Of a stretch of 12,534 nucleotides of DNA, positions 6,123 through 12,534 are shown in pieces. Location of the stretch: contig JAFNGF010000404.1 in assembly GCA_017885385.1 (NCBI GenBank), positions 328 to 12,861 on the forward strand. Reading direction: 5' to 3'. Source of the stretch: Planctomycetota bacterium. Lineage in GTDB: Bacteria; Planctomycetota; Phycisphaerae; Sedimentisphaerales; Anaerobacaceae. The notes beneath the pieces were generated by a model that searched no databases, was not told the origin of the DNA, and saw only the letters and a program-made list of their open reading frames with translations. A program made the position numbers and the translations under genes. How positions within the stretch are numbered: the first letter of the stretch is position 1; every line of letters begins with the position of its first letter.

Positions 6123-6677
6123 CTAAAGTCCAGACTTTTCCATCCAGAAAAGTAGGGTAATAATAGCTGCGGATAAGGGTGCTATTACCGCCCACGCATT
6201 TACACCCAGTAATTCAGGCAGAGTAATTTCGCCGAAGTAGCCTTTATTCAGGATTTCTCTTAGCTTCGGATACATAGCTGCAAAAAGCCACGATCCTATA
6301 AGTATGCCGACAAAACCACCAAAGAGGGCATCCAAGGACCCTTGACCGACAGCCCCTGCCACAGTACCTGGGCAATAACCCAGCACACCGAATCCGACTC
6401 CAAAAATCAGTCCACCGATTACGCTCGAGCCAAATGACCCGGACTTTACGTGCAGTCGTGCCAATCCTACACTCTTCAGGGCGTGTACCCCGATCATGCC
6501 GGTGACCACCGCCGATAGCATTATCTTAACCACCGTAAAGTCAGTCAGCAGCAACTGTCCAACGATGACGTCATATCTGGTTGCACCACCTTTGTGCAGC
6601 AGAAAGCCAAAAACGACGCCGGTCAAAAGACCCAGGCATAGTTGAAAGGAACTGTGGCAATGAATCTTTTTCAACAT
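6123..6677 (-). CDS. YeeE/YedE family sulfur permease subunit (C-terminal half type)
   Basis: This 184-residue integral membrane protein has about five hydrophobic segments. It carries the family motif GYCPGTVAGAVGQGSLDALFGG (from residue 100) with the conserved Cys102. YeeE/YedE (TsuA) proteins pass thiosulfate across the inner membrane using a relay of conserved cysteines. It corresponds to the second half of a full-length YeeE, which is about 350 residues. AAAGGA stands seven bases before the ATG, and only 14 bases separate it from the partner gene ending at 6692. The two halves very likely assemble together. The exact sulfur species moved is not shown by sequence. Confidence 0.87.
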   Translation of the reverse strand: MLKKIHCHSSFQLCLGLLTGVVFGFLLHKGGATRYDVIVGQLLLTDFTVVKIMLSAVVTGMIGVHALKSVGLARLHVKSGSFGSSVIGGLIFGVGFGVLGYCPGTVAGAVGQGSLDALFGGFVGILIGSWLFAAMYPKLREILNKGYFGEITLPELLGVNAWAVIAPLSAAIITLLFWMEKSGL

Positions 6678-6691
6678 TCGCGGGTCCTTTT

Positions 6692-7213
6692 CTACGTGAG
6701 TAGGACTCTAAAAATAAGCATCGCTGTCAGTATCCCTGCAATAAAGAAGCTGAGCGCGGCCAGCCAGCTACTTATTGCCAGCTGCAGTGTCCCGCTTATG
6801 CCGTGACCACTGGTGCAGCCGCCTGCCCAGCGTGCGCCAAAACCCATGATTATTCCACCAATTAGCGCAGCTATCCAGCGAACAAACGGCGTACTCCCCA
6901 CCGCCGCCTGCCAATGACTCGGCACCCAACTGAGCTGAAACTGGCCGGAAAGTTTCGCGGAGATAAACGCGCCGATTATCACTCCTAAGACAAGCATCCA
7001 CTGCCAGTCAATCACCGGCGGAAATTTTTTATAATATGGCCTGTCCTGGGCTTTTTTGCCCCTGAATAGTCTCTCAATCATTCCACTTGTTCTGGCAAAG
7101 GTTGTTGAACATGCCAGCGGTTTGTCCGACAGCAAAAAAGATAGCCAACTGAGAATACCAATACCCGCACCCACTACATAGGGCGACCACTGGTCTGCTC
7201 TAAGCCACTCCAT
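6692..7213 (-). CDS. YeeE/YedE family sulfur permease subunit (N-terminal half type)
   Basis: The 173-residue membrane protein carries the two N-half signatures of the family: KPLACSTTFAR (Cys35) and GARWAGGCTSGHGISG (Cys133). Hydrophobic segments lie at about 12-30, 72-88, 112-128 and 145-172. Together with Cys102 of the downstream gene, the pair supplies three conserved cysteines, the number used in the thiosulfate path of single-chain TsuA. I chose ATG 7213 because AAGGAG (7223-7228) lies nine bases upstream; a TTG at 7240 would add nine residues upstream of the SD. It follows the MBL/rhodanese gene by about 60 bases, and a sulfur-uptake operon is the natural reading. Confidence 0.88.
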   Translation of the reverse strand: MEWLRADQWSPYVVGAGIGILSWLSFLLSDKPLACSTTFARTSGMIERLFRGKKAQDRPYYKKFPPVIDWQWMLVLGVIIGAFISAKLSGQFQLSWVPSHWQAAVGSTPFVRWIAALIGGIIMGFGARWAGGCTSGHGISGTLQLAISSWLAALSFFIAGILTAMLIFRVLLT

Positions 7214-7271
7214 CGCGGTTTGCTCCTTAGCACCGAACAATAATCACTCGCACATTTTTCAGCTAAAATAT

Positions 7272-8699
7272 TTATGGCGGTTTCTTTCCTGTGAACGCTG
7301 GCACATGCGGGGCTACACAAAGTGGGCATTGTGCAGCATAGCCCGCAGCACTGTAACCGGTCATGCCGCCAGCGACATTGTAGACGTCCCTAAATCCGTG
7401 TTGCTTCAAGATGCTGGCGCCCAAACTCGAGCGATGGCCGGTGCTGCATATCAAGGCGACTGGCTTAGTCCTGGCCAACTCTTTATAGCGCGTCCTGAGG
7501 TCCGGTGCCGGGACATTGACCGCCCCCTCAATATGCTCTGTCTGAAATTCACGCGGCGCCCGCACATCGACCAAGGTCACGGCTTTTCGCTTGGCAATCA
7601 TTGCGTGCAGTTGCTCCACGGACAGTTGCTGGACATGCCCTGTCGGCAATCCATCCTTTGCCCAGGCAAACATCCCGCCATCAAGATAGCCGACTGCCCG
7701 ATCCAGTCCGACACGTCTGAGCCAGGTGTTAGCCTGCTGTGCCTGTTCGAATGAGTCCGTGACAATCAGGATATCTTTTGCTGGCGGAAGTACCCAGCCG
7801 GCAAACGTGGCAAAATTACCACCAAAGTCGATGTGATAAGCACCTGGAATATGCTGACCGCCAAATGCTTCGTAACTGCGAATGTCGAGAACTATAGCAT
7901 TGGTCTTGGCCGCCATTTTCTTGAACCGCCGAGGAGACAACGGCGACATCATCGGCAGGTCACATATCAATGCGGGCCCTTTGCCGTTAATGGCACTGCA
8001 TCGGCTGAAATGGTCCGGCGCGGCAGGCATATCTGTGGTAAGAGACTTAATGAACTCGGCTTTATCTTTAATCTTTAAGGCGGCGTTATGTTTTCTTTCA
8101 TACCCGATGGTGCTTGTGCGTTTGGCACCCATAGCTCTGCCACAGAGTGATCCCGCGCCGTGGGCTGGGTACACTTCACAAAAGCCAGGCAGGGCGAGCA
8201 ATTTGGAGTGCAGGCTGTCATAAAGCTTCGAGGCTAATTCTTCTGCTCTGCCAGGAAAAAGGTCGGGTCTGCCTACATCACCTACAAACAGAGTATCGCC
8301 GCAGAAAATGCATACCGGTTCTTGACCGCGGGCTCTATCAATTACGACATAGCTAACATGCTCAGGAGTATGCCCCGGAGTTTCCAGAACCTGAATCTGC
8401 ATATCCTCGATCTTGAACCTGTCACCTTGTGCAACTTTGATGTGCTTGAATGCGCATTTTCCTGCCTTTGGAGCGTAAATTTTTGCGCCGGTTTTTTCGG
8501 CTAAGTCCATGTGCCCAGAGACAAAATCCGCGTGCAGGTGGGTTTCCAAAATATGGCTGATTTTCAGTCCCATCTCGTTGGCCGCCTCCAGGTAGATCTC
8601 AATGTCACGCCGGGGATCAACGATCGCACACGTGTTTGAGCCTCCAAGTAAATAAGAACTATGGGCAAGGCCTTTGACGAAGAATTGTTGCACAAACAT
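7272..8699 (-). CDS. Metallo-beta-lactamase fold / double rhodanese protein (persulfide dioxygenase-like)
   Basis: The 475-residue soluble protein has three parts. Residues 1-240 are a glyoxalase II/ETHE1-like MBL domain with metal ligands in THLHADFVSGH (H54, H56, D58, H63), PGHTPEH (H110), GDTLFVGDVGRPDL (D135) and YPAHGAGS (H180). Residues about 262-352 are a rhodanese domain with no cysteine at the expected catalytic loop (ILIVTDSFEQA), so it is probably structural. Residues about 358-458 are a second rhodanese domain with an active-looking CSTGHRSS loop (C418). Such proteins oxidise or shuffle sulfane sulfur on persulfides and thiosulfate. GGAGGAG lies before the ATG. Immediate linkage to two YeeE/YedE permease genes supports a role in processing the imported sulfur. 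Whether it is a dioxygenase or only a sulfurtransferase is open. Confidence 0.9.
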   Translation of the reverse strand: MFVQQFFVKGLAHSSYLLGGSNTCAIVDPRRDIEIYLEAANEMGLKISHILETHLHADFVSGHMDLAEKTGAKIYAPKAGKCAFKHIKVAQGDRFKIEDMQIQVLETPGHTPEHVSYVVIDRARGQEPVCIFCGDTLFVGDVGRPDLFPGRAEELASKLYDSLHSKLLALPGFCEVYPAHGAGSLCGRAMGAKRTSTIGYERKHNAALKIKDKAEFIKSLTTDMPAAPDHFSRCSAINGKGPALICDLPMMSPLSPRRFKKMAAKTNAIVLDIRSYEAFGGQHIPGAYHIDFGGNFATFAGWVLPPAKDILIVTDSFEQAQQANTWLRRVGLDRAVGYLDGGMFAWAKDGLPTGHVQQLSVEQLHAMIAKRKAVTLVDVRAPREFQTEHIEGAVNVPAPDLRTRYKELARTKPVALICSTGHRSSLGASILKQHGFRDVYNVAGGMTGYSAAGYAAQCPLCVAPHVPAFTGKKPP

Positions 8700-8732
8700 T
8701 TGCTACTCCTCCAACTATTACAACCATTTCTT

Positions 8733-9449
8733 TTACCTAAAGTGGCTTAGCATCGCCACTGCTGCAACGGTCATTGCTGGAAGGTCTCGATGGTATCCAT
8801 AAGCTGTATTGTATAGTCGTAAAGATTCCTGAAGGCTCGTTGCTAACTCTTCTTCCACAGACCCGATTTTCTCGCCAAGTTTCTCCAGGATTCCAAAGTA
8901 GTTATCCACGATGGCGTCTATTAATGAATAGGCGAGGTAGTCGGCTCCCATTTTCCGGATACGCCCTTTCGCATTTCTAATTCTGTCCCTTATCACGTCG
9001 AACGCGTCTCCGACGGTTTCCTGAAACGGAGTAAGAAAATTAGCTCCCACCACCATACTGACCTGCTCGGCTTCAACCGAATCTGCCTGGCCATTGTAGG
9101 TGAGCATTCTAACCACGATAAATAGATGCTTATCATAGTCCTCGAGTTTCGGACGCTGCTCTGTACTTAGAATATCTTCCAGTATGAGGGGGTGCAGCTC
9201 AAATTGTCTGCCGAGTTTTTCGATTAACCCCACGTCGTGCAGGCCGTCAATATTGATCCAGGTTACCGTCGCAGTTTCTTTGAAGGGAAAGCACTCCTCA
9301 ATCCGGGTAGGCTGTTTTTCCTGGAAGTTTTGCTCGTCATAGTCAAAGAGCATGATTCTGGGTGTTTGTGTTTTTCTCTCGCCGGTATGGACCAGCGCTC
9401 CCGGCGGAAGCCCTGCCTTTCGTGAATGCTTTCCAGCTAATTTGGCCAT
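8733..9449 (-). pseudogene. corA: CorA magnesium/cobalt transporter, internally deleted and frameshifted
   Basis: Residues 1 to about 203 are a good CorA N-terminal cytosolic domain (KAGLPPGALVHTGERK, VTWINIDGL, FELHPLILEDILSTEQRPKLEDYD, ADYLAYSLIDAIVDNYFGILEKLGEKIGSVEEEL). Then homology ends: the last 30 codons are unrelated, and there is no long helix, no two membrane segments and no GMN motif. In the +1 frame, 8771-8827 encodes NLYDYTIQLMDTIETFQQ and then a TGA. That is the conserved CorA helix that should lie about 50-60 residues further on. So an out-of-frame internal deletion joined the two parts near 8830, and the gene also stops before the first membrane helix. It cannot be a channel. 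A reasonable SD (AGGTGA) remains before ATG 9449, so a soluble domain might still be made. Confidence 0.82.
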
Positions 9450-9483
9450 AGTTGGCTCACCTTATTTTGCTATGATTCTCTGA

Positions 9484-9609
9484 TCAAAAATGGAAATCCT
9501 CGCCTGGTGACTTGGCAGAGGTTTCTTCGCCTGATTTCTTTATCGGCGGCTTGGGCGCCAAATAGAAAATTCGATTGTAGAGCTGCACACCGCAAAACGC
9601 AAGAGTCAT
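9484..9609 (-). CDS. Possible 41-residue ORF or in-frame tail of the radical SAM gene
   Basis: Six bases after the radical SAM stop codon, an ATG at 9609 opens a 41-codon frame ending at 9484. It is in the same phase as the upstream gene, so reading through the TGA at 9616-9618 would extend that protein by 43 residues. The peptide has a hydrophobic/aromatic start (VQLYNRIFYLAPKPP) and a Lys/Ser/Glu-rich end. I do not recognise it. A run this long without a stop is expected by chance roughly one time in eight, so support is weak. The remaining bases up to 9450 hold nothing I can name. Confidence 0.2.
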   Translation of the reverse strand: MTLAFCGVQLYNRIFYLAPKPPIKKSGEETSAKSPGEDFHF

Positions 9610-9615
9610 CGCTTT

Positions 9616-10755
9616 TCAAAAAGACAGATGCTTTCCGGCTTTTTCCAGTTTAAGTCCTACTTTGCCTATGTCTTCGATGCGATGTATCCTTGCTGTTTTT
9701 CGCTGCTGCAAAATCCGCTTTACCGTGATCGGCCCAAGTCCCGGCACCCTCAGAAGCTCAAATCGCGATGCCCGGTTTATATCTACCGGAAACACATCCG
9801 GATTTCGCATCGCCCACGCCTCTTTCGGATCGGCGGTCAGGGGTAGATTTCCATTATTATCGAGAATAATGTCGGATTCCGCAAAGCCATATTTGCGAAA
9901 CAGAAAGTCCACCTGATACAATCGATGCTCGCGCATAAAAACATCCGCCGGCTTCTCCTGGCCGGCCAGCTCGCCGGCTATTGACGCATCGCCCAGCCCC
10001 TTTTGATAGGCGCTGAAATATACTCGGTGCATATTCAGCCTGTCATACAAAGCCCGAACGTACTTTACGATTTCTGCATCCGATTCGCCGGCCGCCCCCA
10101 CGATGAATTGCGTTGTTTGCTTTGTCCGCTGGTATTTTGACCCGGCGGCGGTCAATCTGCTGATGAGCTTCATAGGCTCGATTATGTCGGGGATATATCT
10201 TTTCTTGCTCGACAGCCTTGCCAGATTTTTTTCGCCCGGCGTTTCGATATTCAGTGACACCGCGCTGGCCAGTGAAAGCGCCTGTTCTATCGCCGCATCG
10301 CTGGCGCCCGGGATTATCTTTAGGTGGATGTAGCCTTTGAACCGGTACTTTTTTCGCAAAATATGCGCGGTTGAGTTTAGCCTGTCCATAGTCGCATCGG
10401 GCGAGCCCAAAACGCCCGAGCTCAAAAATAGGCCAAAGACCTTCCGCTGATGATAATAATCCAGAAATACTCTCGCCGTCTCGTCCGGCCCTAAGCTACA
10501 TCGGCGAATGTCCATATCTTCTCGGAGCGGACAGTATTTGCAATCGTTGGTGCAGACATTCGAAATCAATGTCTTAAATAGCGTGCTCCTGCCCCCATTT
10601 GGAAGTGTTACCGGGTATATCCATTTGCCCTGGTCGCTTCGCCGGCGATGCTCATTTTTGCTACAGCCGCACGCGCAGGCCAAATCATACTGTGCATCGG
10701 CACTGAGCAGCTCTAATTTCTCTTCAGTATTCGGCTTAGAGGTAACTCCAACCAT
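9616..10755 (-). CDS. Putative DNA modification/repair radical SAM protein with helix-hairpin-helix
   Basis: The 379-residue protein has the radical SAM cluster motif SNVCTNDCKYCPLR (C68, C72, C75) and a preceding CACGC (27-31). A TIM-barrel core follows, with VFGLFLSSGVLGSPDATMDRL, IHLKIIPGA, SLNIETPGEKNL and FIVGAAGESDAEI. The end is a helix-hairpin-helix DNA-binding unit (about 325-353: DINRASRFELLRVPGLGPITVKRI). This order fits the family whose members are usually linked to a uracil-DNA glycosylase-like gene (TIGR03916, rSAM_link_UDG). The reaction is not known. No glycosylase partner is visible within this window. The ATG at 10755 is preceded by GAGGAA about ten bases upstream. The spacer upstream is filled with palindromic repeats. 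Confidence 0.88.
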   Translation of the reverse strand: MVGVTSKPNTEEKLELLSADAQYDLACACGCSKNEHRRRSDQGKWIYPVTLPNGGRSTLFKTLISNVCTNDCKYCPLREDMDIRRCSLGPDETARVFLDYYHQRKVFGLFLSSGVLGSPDATMDRLNSTAHILRKKYRFKGYIHLKIIPGASDAAIEQALSLASAVSLNIETPGEKNLARLSSKKRYIPDIIEPMKLISRLTAAGSKYQRTKQTTQFIVGAAGESDAEIVKYVRALYDRLNMHRVYFSAYQKGLGDASIAGELAGQEKPADVFMREHRLYQVDFLFRKYGFAESDIILDNNGNLPLTADPKEAWAMRNPDVFPVDINRASRFELLRVPGLGPITVKRILQQRKTARIHRIEDIGKVGLKLEKAGKHLSF

Positions 10756-10800
10756 CCTTGTTCGTTCCTCGTCTTGTATGTGCGCTCATTCCGGGCGAGA

Positions 10801-10820
10801 CCCCACAATGAATTGCGGGG
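10801..10820. repeat. CCCC...GGGG palindrome, copy A
   Basis: CCCCACAATGAATTGCGGGG forms a nine-pair stem with one A-C mismatch and a two-base loop. It is followed by the bases CTAA, giving GGGGCTAA (10817-10824), the same right border as the compound element at 10919-10966. It lies 45 bases upstream of the radical SAM start codon. Confidence 0.6.
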
Positions 10821-10831
10821 CTAAATATCTC

Positions 10832-10851
10832 TCGACCCGGCTCGAGACGGG
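10832..10851. repeat. Palindromic dispersed 20-mer (copy 2)
   Basis: TCGACCCGGCTCGAGACGGG matches the 20-mer at 3217-3236 except for two swapped bases (GA for AG). Here it sits in a gene-free spacer; copy 1 is inside a coding region. Confidence 0.6.
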
Positions 10852-10918
10852 TGCTTGTCCGTAGCATTTTACCGGCAAGACGTCCTACGCCCAAGCCTAT
10901 TTCGTGCCCGGCATCGCT

Positions 10919-10966
10919 TTAGCCCCGGCCACCGGCCGGGGTCCCCCGCCGAGAGGCGGGGGCTAA
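10919..10966. repeat. Compound palindrome with TTAGCCCC/GGGGCTAA borders (copies B and C)
   Basis: Outer arms TTAGCCCC (10919-10926) and GGGGCTAA (10959-10966) enclose two complete hairpins side by side. The first is CCCCGGCC-ACC-GGCCGGGG (10923-10941) and the second is CCCCCGCC-GAGA-GGCGGGGG (10943-10962). Both stems are perfect 8-mers. The outer arms can also pair with each other, so two alternative folds exist. There is no T-run on either side, so they are not ordinary intrinsic terminators. Confidence 0.7.
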
Positions 10967-10968
10967 CC

Positions 10969-10988
10969 GCCCCGCGCAAGCGCGGGGC
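10969..10988. repeat. CCCC...GGGG palindrome, copy D
   Basis: GCCCCGCGC-AA-GCGCGGGGC is a perfect nine-pair stem with a two-base loop, six bases from copy C and 26 bases beyond the DUF6807 stop codon. On the minus strand it could hinder or protect the mRNA 3' end, as REP-type hairpins do. That role is inference. Confidence 0.65.
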
Positions 10989-11014
10989 CAGCAGAAAATA
11001 CTGTTCACGACCTT

Positions 11015-11947
11015 TTATCTAAGCGTTTTCTGCTCGCTGAGCGGTGAATTTGCCTGCTGCGTGTACTGCTTAAACAGCGCGTTTATATCTGCTGCTTTTG
11101 CATCGCCGCTGTGTATGATGACCCGATAGCGCAAAGTGAGCGTTTCGCCCTTTGGTATCTCCAGTTGTCCCTCTTCGAGCCAGAACATCGGTGTCGGTGA
11201 GAAGAATCCGTAATCGCGAGTGAACCACTTGCAGGGGAACCAGCCCCGATAAATCGGGGGATGCTGCAAAATGGCGATGCCTTCAGTCATGCCGTTTCGC
11301 GTGCCCGAGCAGTCACACCACGGCGAAGCGACGCCCCATGTGCCTTTCTCGCCGGTTTTCCCCTCGGCGTTGATCAGCGTGCCGCCGGAGCTGACACTTA
11401 ACTCAGGCACCACACGGGCGGCGAATAATGAATGATTCGTCTTTAAGATATGGATGTCTGTCAGGGGATCGAGTGTGATTTCAAAGTCGATGAATCGAAT
11501 AGTTTCGCTCGGCGAACTGACAGCTACGCGGCGCAGATCCAGAATGATGGGCTTTTCTCCGCTTCGCTGCCAGAGGCATTTATCGGTAAAGACGACTTGC
11601 CGGCCTGAGTCCTGGATTATCTTCGGCCCTATCGAGACAATCTGACCGCGTTCGTTGCCTTCCTGCCAGTAATTGCCGCCGTTGACCCGGTCGCAGCCGA
11701 AAAACAATGAGTGATGGTGCGGATACGGCTCCGATGTTTCTGTCGTGACGGATTTGCCGGATGCCGGCCCATTTACCGGCCAAAAATATGGATACTTCCC
11801 AGATGCGGCGAACTTATAGCAGGTAAAAAGTTTTCCGGCAACAAAGACTTGCACCTGGTCCTTGTCCAGCCGAGCCGACACTTCCTGCGGCCCCGGCTGC
11901 GCCGAAGCACTCAACGTGCATGCAAGAATGAAAGCAGCTACTCGCAT
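11015..11947 (-). CDS. DUF6807 (PmoA-like) secreted protein
   Basis: The 310-residue product starts MRVAAFILACTLSASAQPGP, a typical lipid-free signal peptide, so I use ATG 11947; a longer in-frame start at 12025 would lie inside the upstream gene. The mature part shows the DUF6807 pattern: FAASGKYPYFWPV, the histidine cluster EPYPHHHSLFFG, VNGGNYW, a mid-domain DFEITLDPL, and HPPIYRGWFPCKWFTRDYGFFSPTPMFW before a beta-rich end. The family is common in planctomycetes beside sugar oxidoreductases and has no proven activity. The upstream oxidoreductase stop is 22 bases away, so they are likely one transcript; the SD is weak. A perfect palindrome (11244-11259) lies inside the reading frame. Confidence 0.85.
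   Translation of the reverse strand: MRVAAFILACTLSASAQPGPQEVSARLDKDQVQVFVAGKLFTCYKFAASGKYPYFWPVNGPASGKSVTTETSEPYPHHHSLFFGCDRVNGGNYWQEGNERGQIVSIGPKIIQDSGRQVVFTDKCLWQRSGEKPIILDLRRVAVSSPSETIRFIDFEITLDPLTDIHILKTNHSLFAARVVPELSVSSGGTLINAEGKTGEKGTWGVASPWCDCSGTRNGMTEGIAILQHPPIYRGWFPCKWFTRDYGFFSPTPMFWLEEGQLEIPKGETLTLRYRVIIHSGDAKAADINALFKQYTQQANSPLSEQKTLR
11244..11259. repeat. CCCC...GGGG palindrome, copy E, inside the DUF6807 gene
   Basis: CCCCGAT-AA-ATCGGGG is a perfect seven-pair stem within the coding region and contributes to the residues PPIYRG. It shares the CCCC/GGGG ends and two-base AA loop of copy D (10970-10987) but has a different core. Confidence 0.55.
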
Positions 11948-11969
11948 TTTCTTGATTTTCTTATCCGCA

Positions 11970-12534
11970 CTAGGCGGACCATGGGCTTCGCATCGGCCTG
12001 GAGAGCATCCGATTCGCCTGGTCATCGTTGGTGAATCGTTCCCGTTCGGGATCCCATTTCAACTTTCGGCCGAGCCTCATAGCGATGTCACCCAGCAGGC
12101 AGATGGTGCAGCTGCGGTGGGCTATTTCGACCGGGGCAACGGTTTCAGTCCGCGACTTTATACACTCAAAGAAATTGCCTTTGTGATTGTTGCTCTGATA
12201 TAGATGGACCTCGTCCGGGCCTATGGTCGAAGTCACCAGCGACTTAGGCTGAGCGTCAATCTTTCCGCGATCAACGGATACCCAACCTTCTGTGCCCTGA
12301 AACAGTACCCCCGGCTTATTTTTTTTGTCGTCCGCGCAGACGAGCTTGACGCCGTTGGCATAAACATATTCGATGCGGAATGCGCCGTGCACGTCCCACA
12401 GTCCGTCTTTAGGGTATTCCGCCCGGCCTTGGATTTCAACCGGGCCGGTGTATTCTGTGCCCATGCCCCACTGAGCGATGTCGTTGTGGTGGGCGCCCCA
12501 GCCGGTTATCATGCCGGCGCCGTAATCCTGGATT
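11970..12534 (-). CDS. Gfo/Idh/MocA family oxidoreductase, C-terminal part (runs off the window)
   Basis: The frame is open to the last base, so the N-terminal NAD(P)-binding Rossmann domain lies outside. The visible 187 or so residues are the C-terminal alpha/beta domain. The start of this part, GAGMITGWGAHHNDIAQWG, holds the conserved His pair of the active site. It continues through GLWDVHGAFRIEYVYANGV, GTEGWVSVDRG and a final NDDQANRMLSRPMRSPW. These are the signatures of the secreted/planctomycete-type Gfo/Idh/MocA dehydrogenases, which act on sugars or sugar derivatives. The downstream DUF6807 gene follows closely. Substrate and any Tat signal cannot be judged here. Confidence 0.9.
   Translation of the reverse strand, partial: IQDYGAGMITGWGAHHNDIAQWGMGTEYTGPVEIQGRAEYPKDGLWDVHGAFRIEYVYANGVKLVCADDKKNKPGVLFQGTEGWVSVDRGKIDAQPKSLVTSTIGPDEVHLYQSNNHKGNFFECIKSRTETVAPVEIAHRSCTICLLGDIAMRLGRKLKWDPERERFTNDDQANRMLSRPMRSPWSA

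Noticed and set aside
8733..9449. Intact CorA transporter
   Set aside because: No membrane helices and no GMN motif are encoded, and the continuing CorA sequence is in another frame.
10801..10988. CRISPR array or tandem repeat array
   Set aside because: The repeated units are palindromes with different cores and irregular spacing; there is no constant direct repeat of 25-40 bases and no equal spacers.
10969..10988. Intrinsic terminator of the DUF6807 operon
   Set aside because: The stem is strong but no T-run follows on the minus strand, so it is listed as a repeat, not as a terminator.
11948..12025. Longer N-terminus for the DUF6807 protein
   Set aside because: It would overlap the end of the oxidoreductase gene and hide the signal peptide that begins at 11947.

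Overview
The window reads as bacterial chromosome, most likely from a planctomycete of the Phycisphaerae/Sedimentisphaerales kind. This is an inference from four things: a secreted PQQ-repeat protein, a Gfo/Idh/MocA oxidoreductase followed by a DUF6807 (PmoA-like) protein, an ECF-type sigma remnant, and many short dispersed palindromes and 'CTCTGTG' repeats of a kind I associate with such genomes. Almost every gene lies on the minus strand. The only plus-strand coding trace is a 50-codon ECF sigma fragment near 870-1022.

Layout from left to right. 44-615 holds a MazE/MazF-type toxin-antitoxin pair with overlapping reading frames and a recognisable promoter at 665-693. 798-1022 holds a strong hairpin plus T-run and then the truncated ECF sigma factor. 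1148-2758 is a complete purH, with a repeat element (2801-2908) sitting in its upstream region. 2934-4392 is a two-gene unit: an unknown 100-residue protein followed by a secreted PQQ-like beta-propeller protein. 4581-5931 is a membrane pair: a UPF0316 protein and a protein with a pore-like segment fused to a TrkA-C/RCK_C domain. 6123-8699 is a sulfur gene cluster: a metallo-beta-lactamase/double-rhodanese protein and two half-size YeeE/YedE permease proteins. 8733-9449 is a CorA magnesium transporter gene that has lost its membrane part through an internal out-of-frame deletion. 9616-10755 is a radical SAM protein of the putative DNA modification/repair family with a C-terminal helix-hairpin-helix. 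10756-11014 is a gene-free spacer packed with perfect hairpins. 11015-11947 is the DUF6807 protein, and 11970-12534 is the 3' part of a Gfo/Idh/MocA oxidoreductase that runs off the window.

How genes work together. The sulfur cluster makes functional sense as import of thiosulfate or a related sulfur species through a two-subunit YeeE channel, with handling of the sulfane sulfur by the rhodanese/persulfide dioxygenase-like enzyme. The oxidoreductase and DUF6807 protein form a probable sugar-catabolism unit. The UPF0316 and RCK_C proteins form a probable ion-transport or signalling pair.

The most unusual material is (1) a family of short palindromes with shared CCCC...GGGG ends and different cores, clustered at 10801-10988, with one inside the DUF6807 coding region; (2) a palindromic 20-mer present both in a spacer and in frame inside the PQQ gene; (3) two decayed genes (ECF sigma, CorA); and (4) a single pore-like unit fused to RCK_C. 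I found no CRISPR array, rRNA, tRNA or transposase gene.
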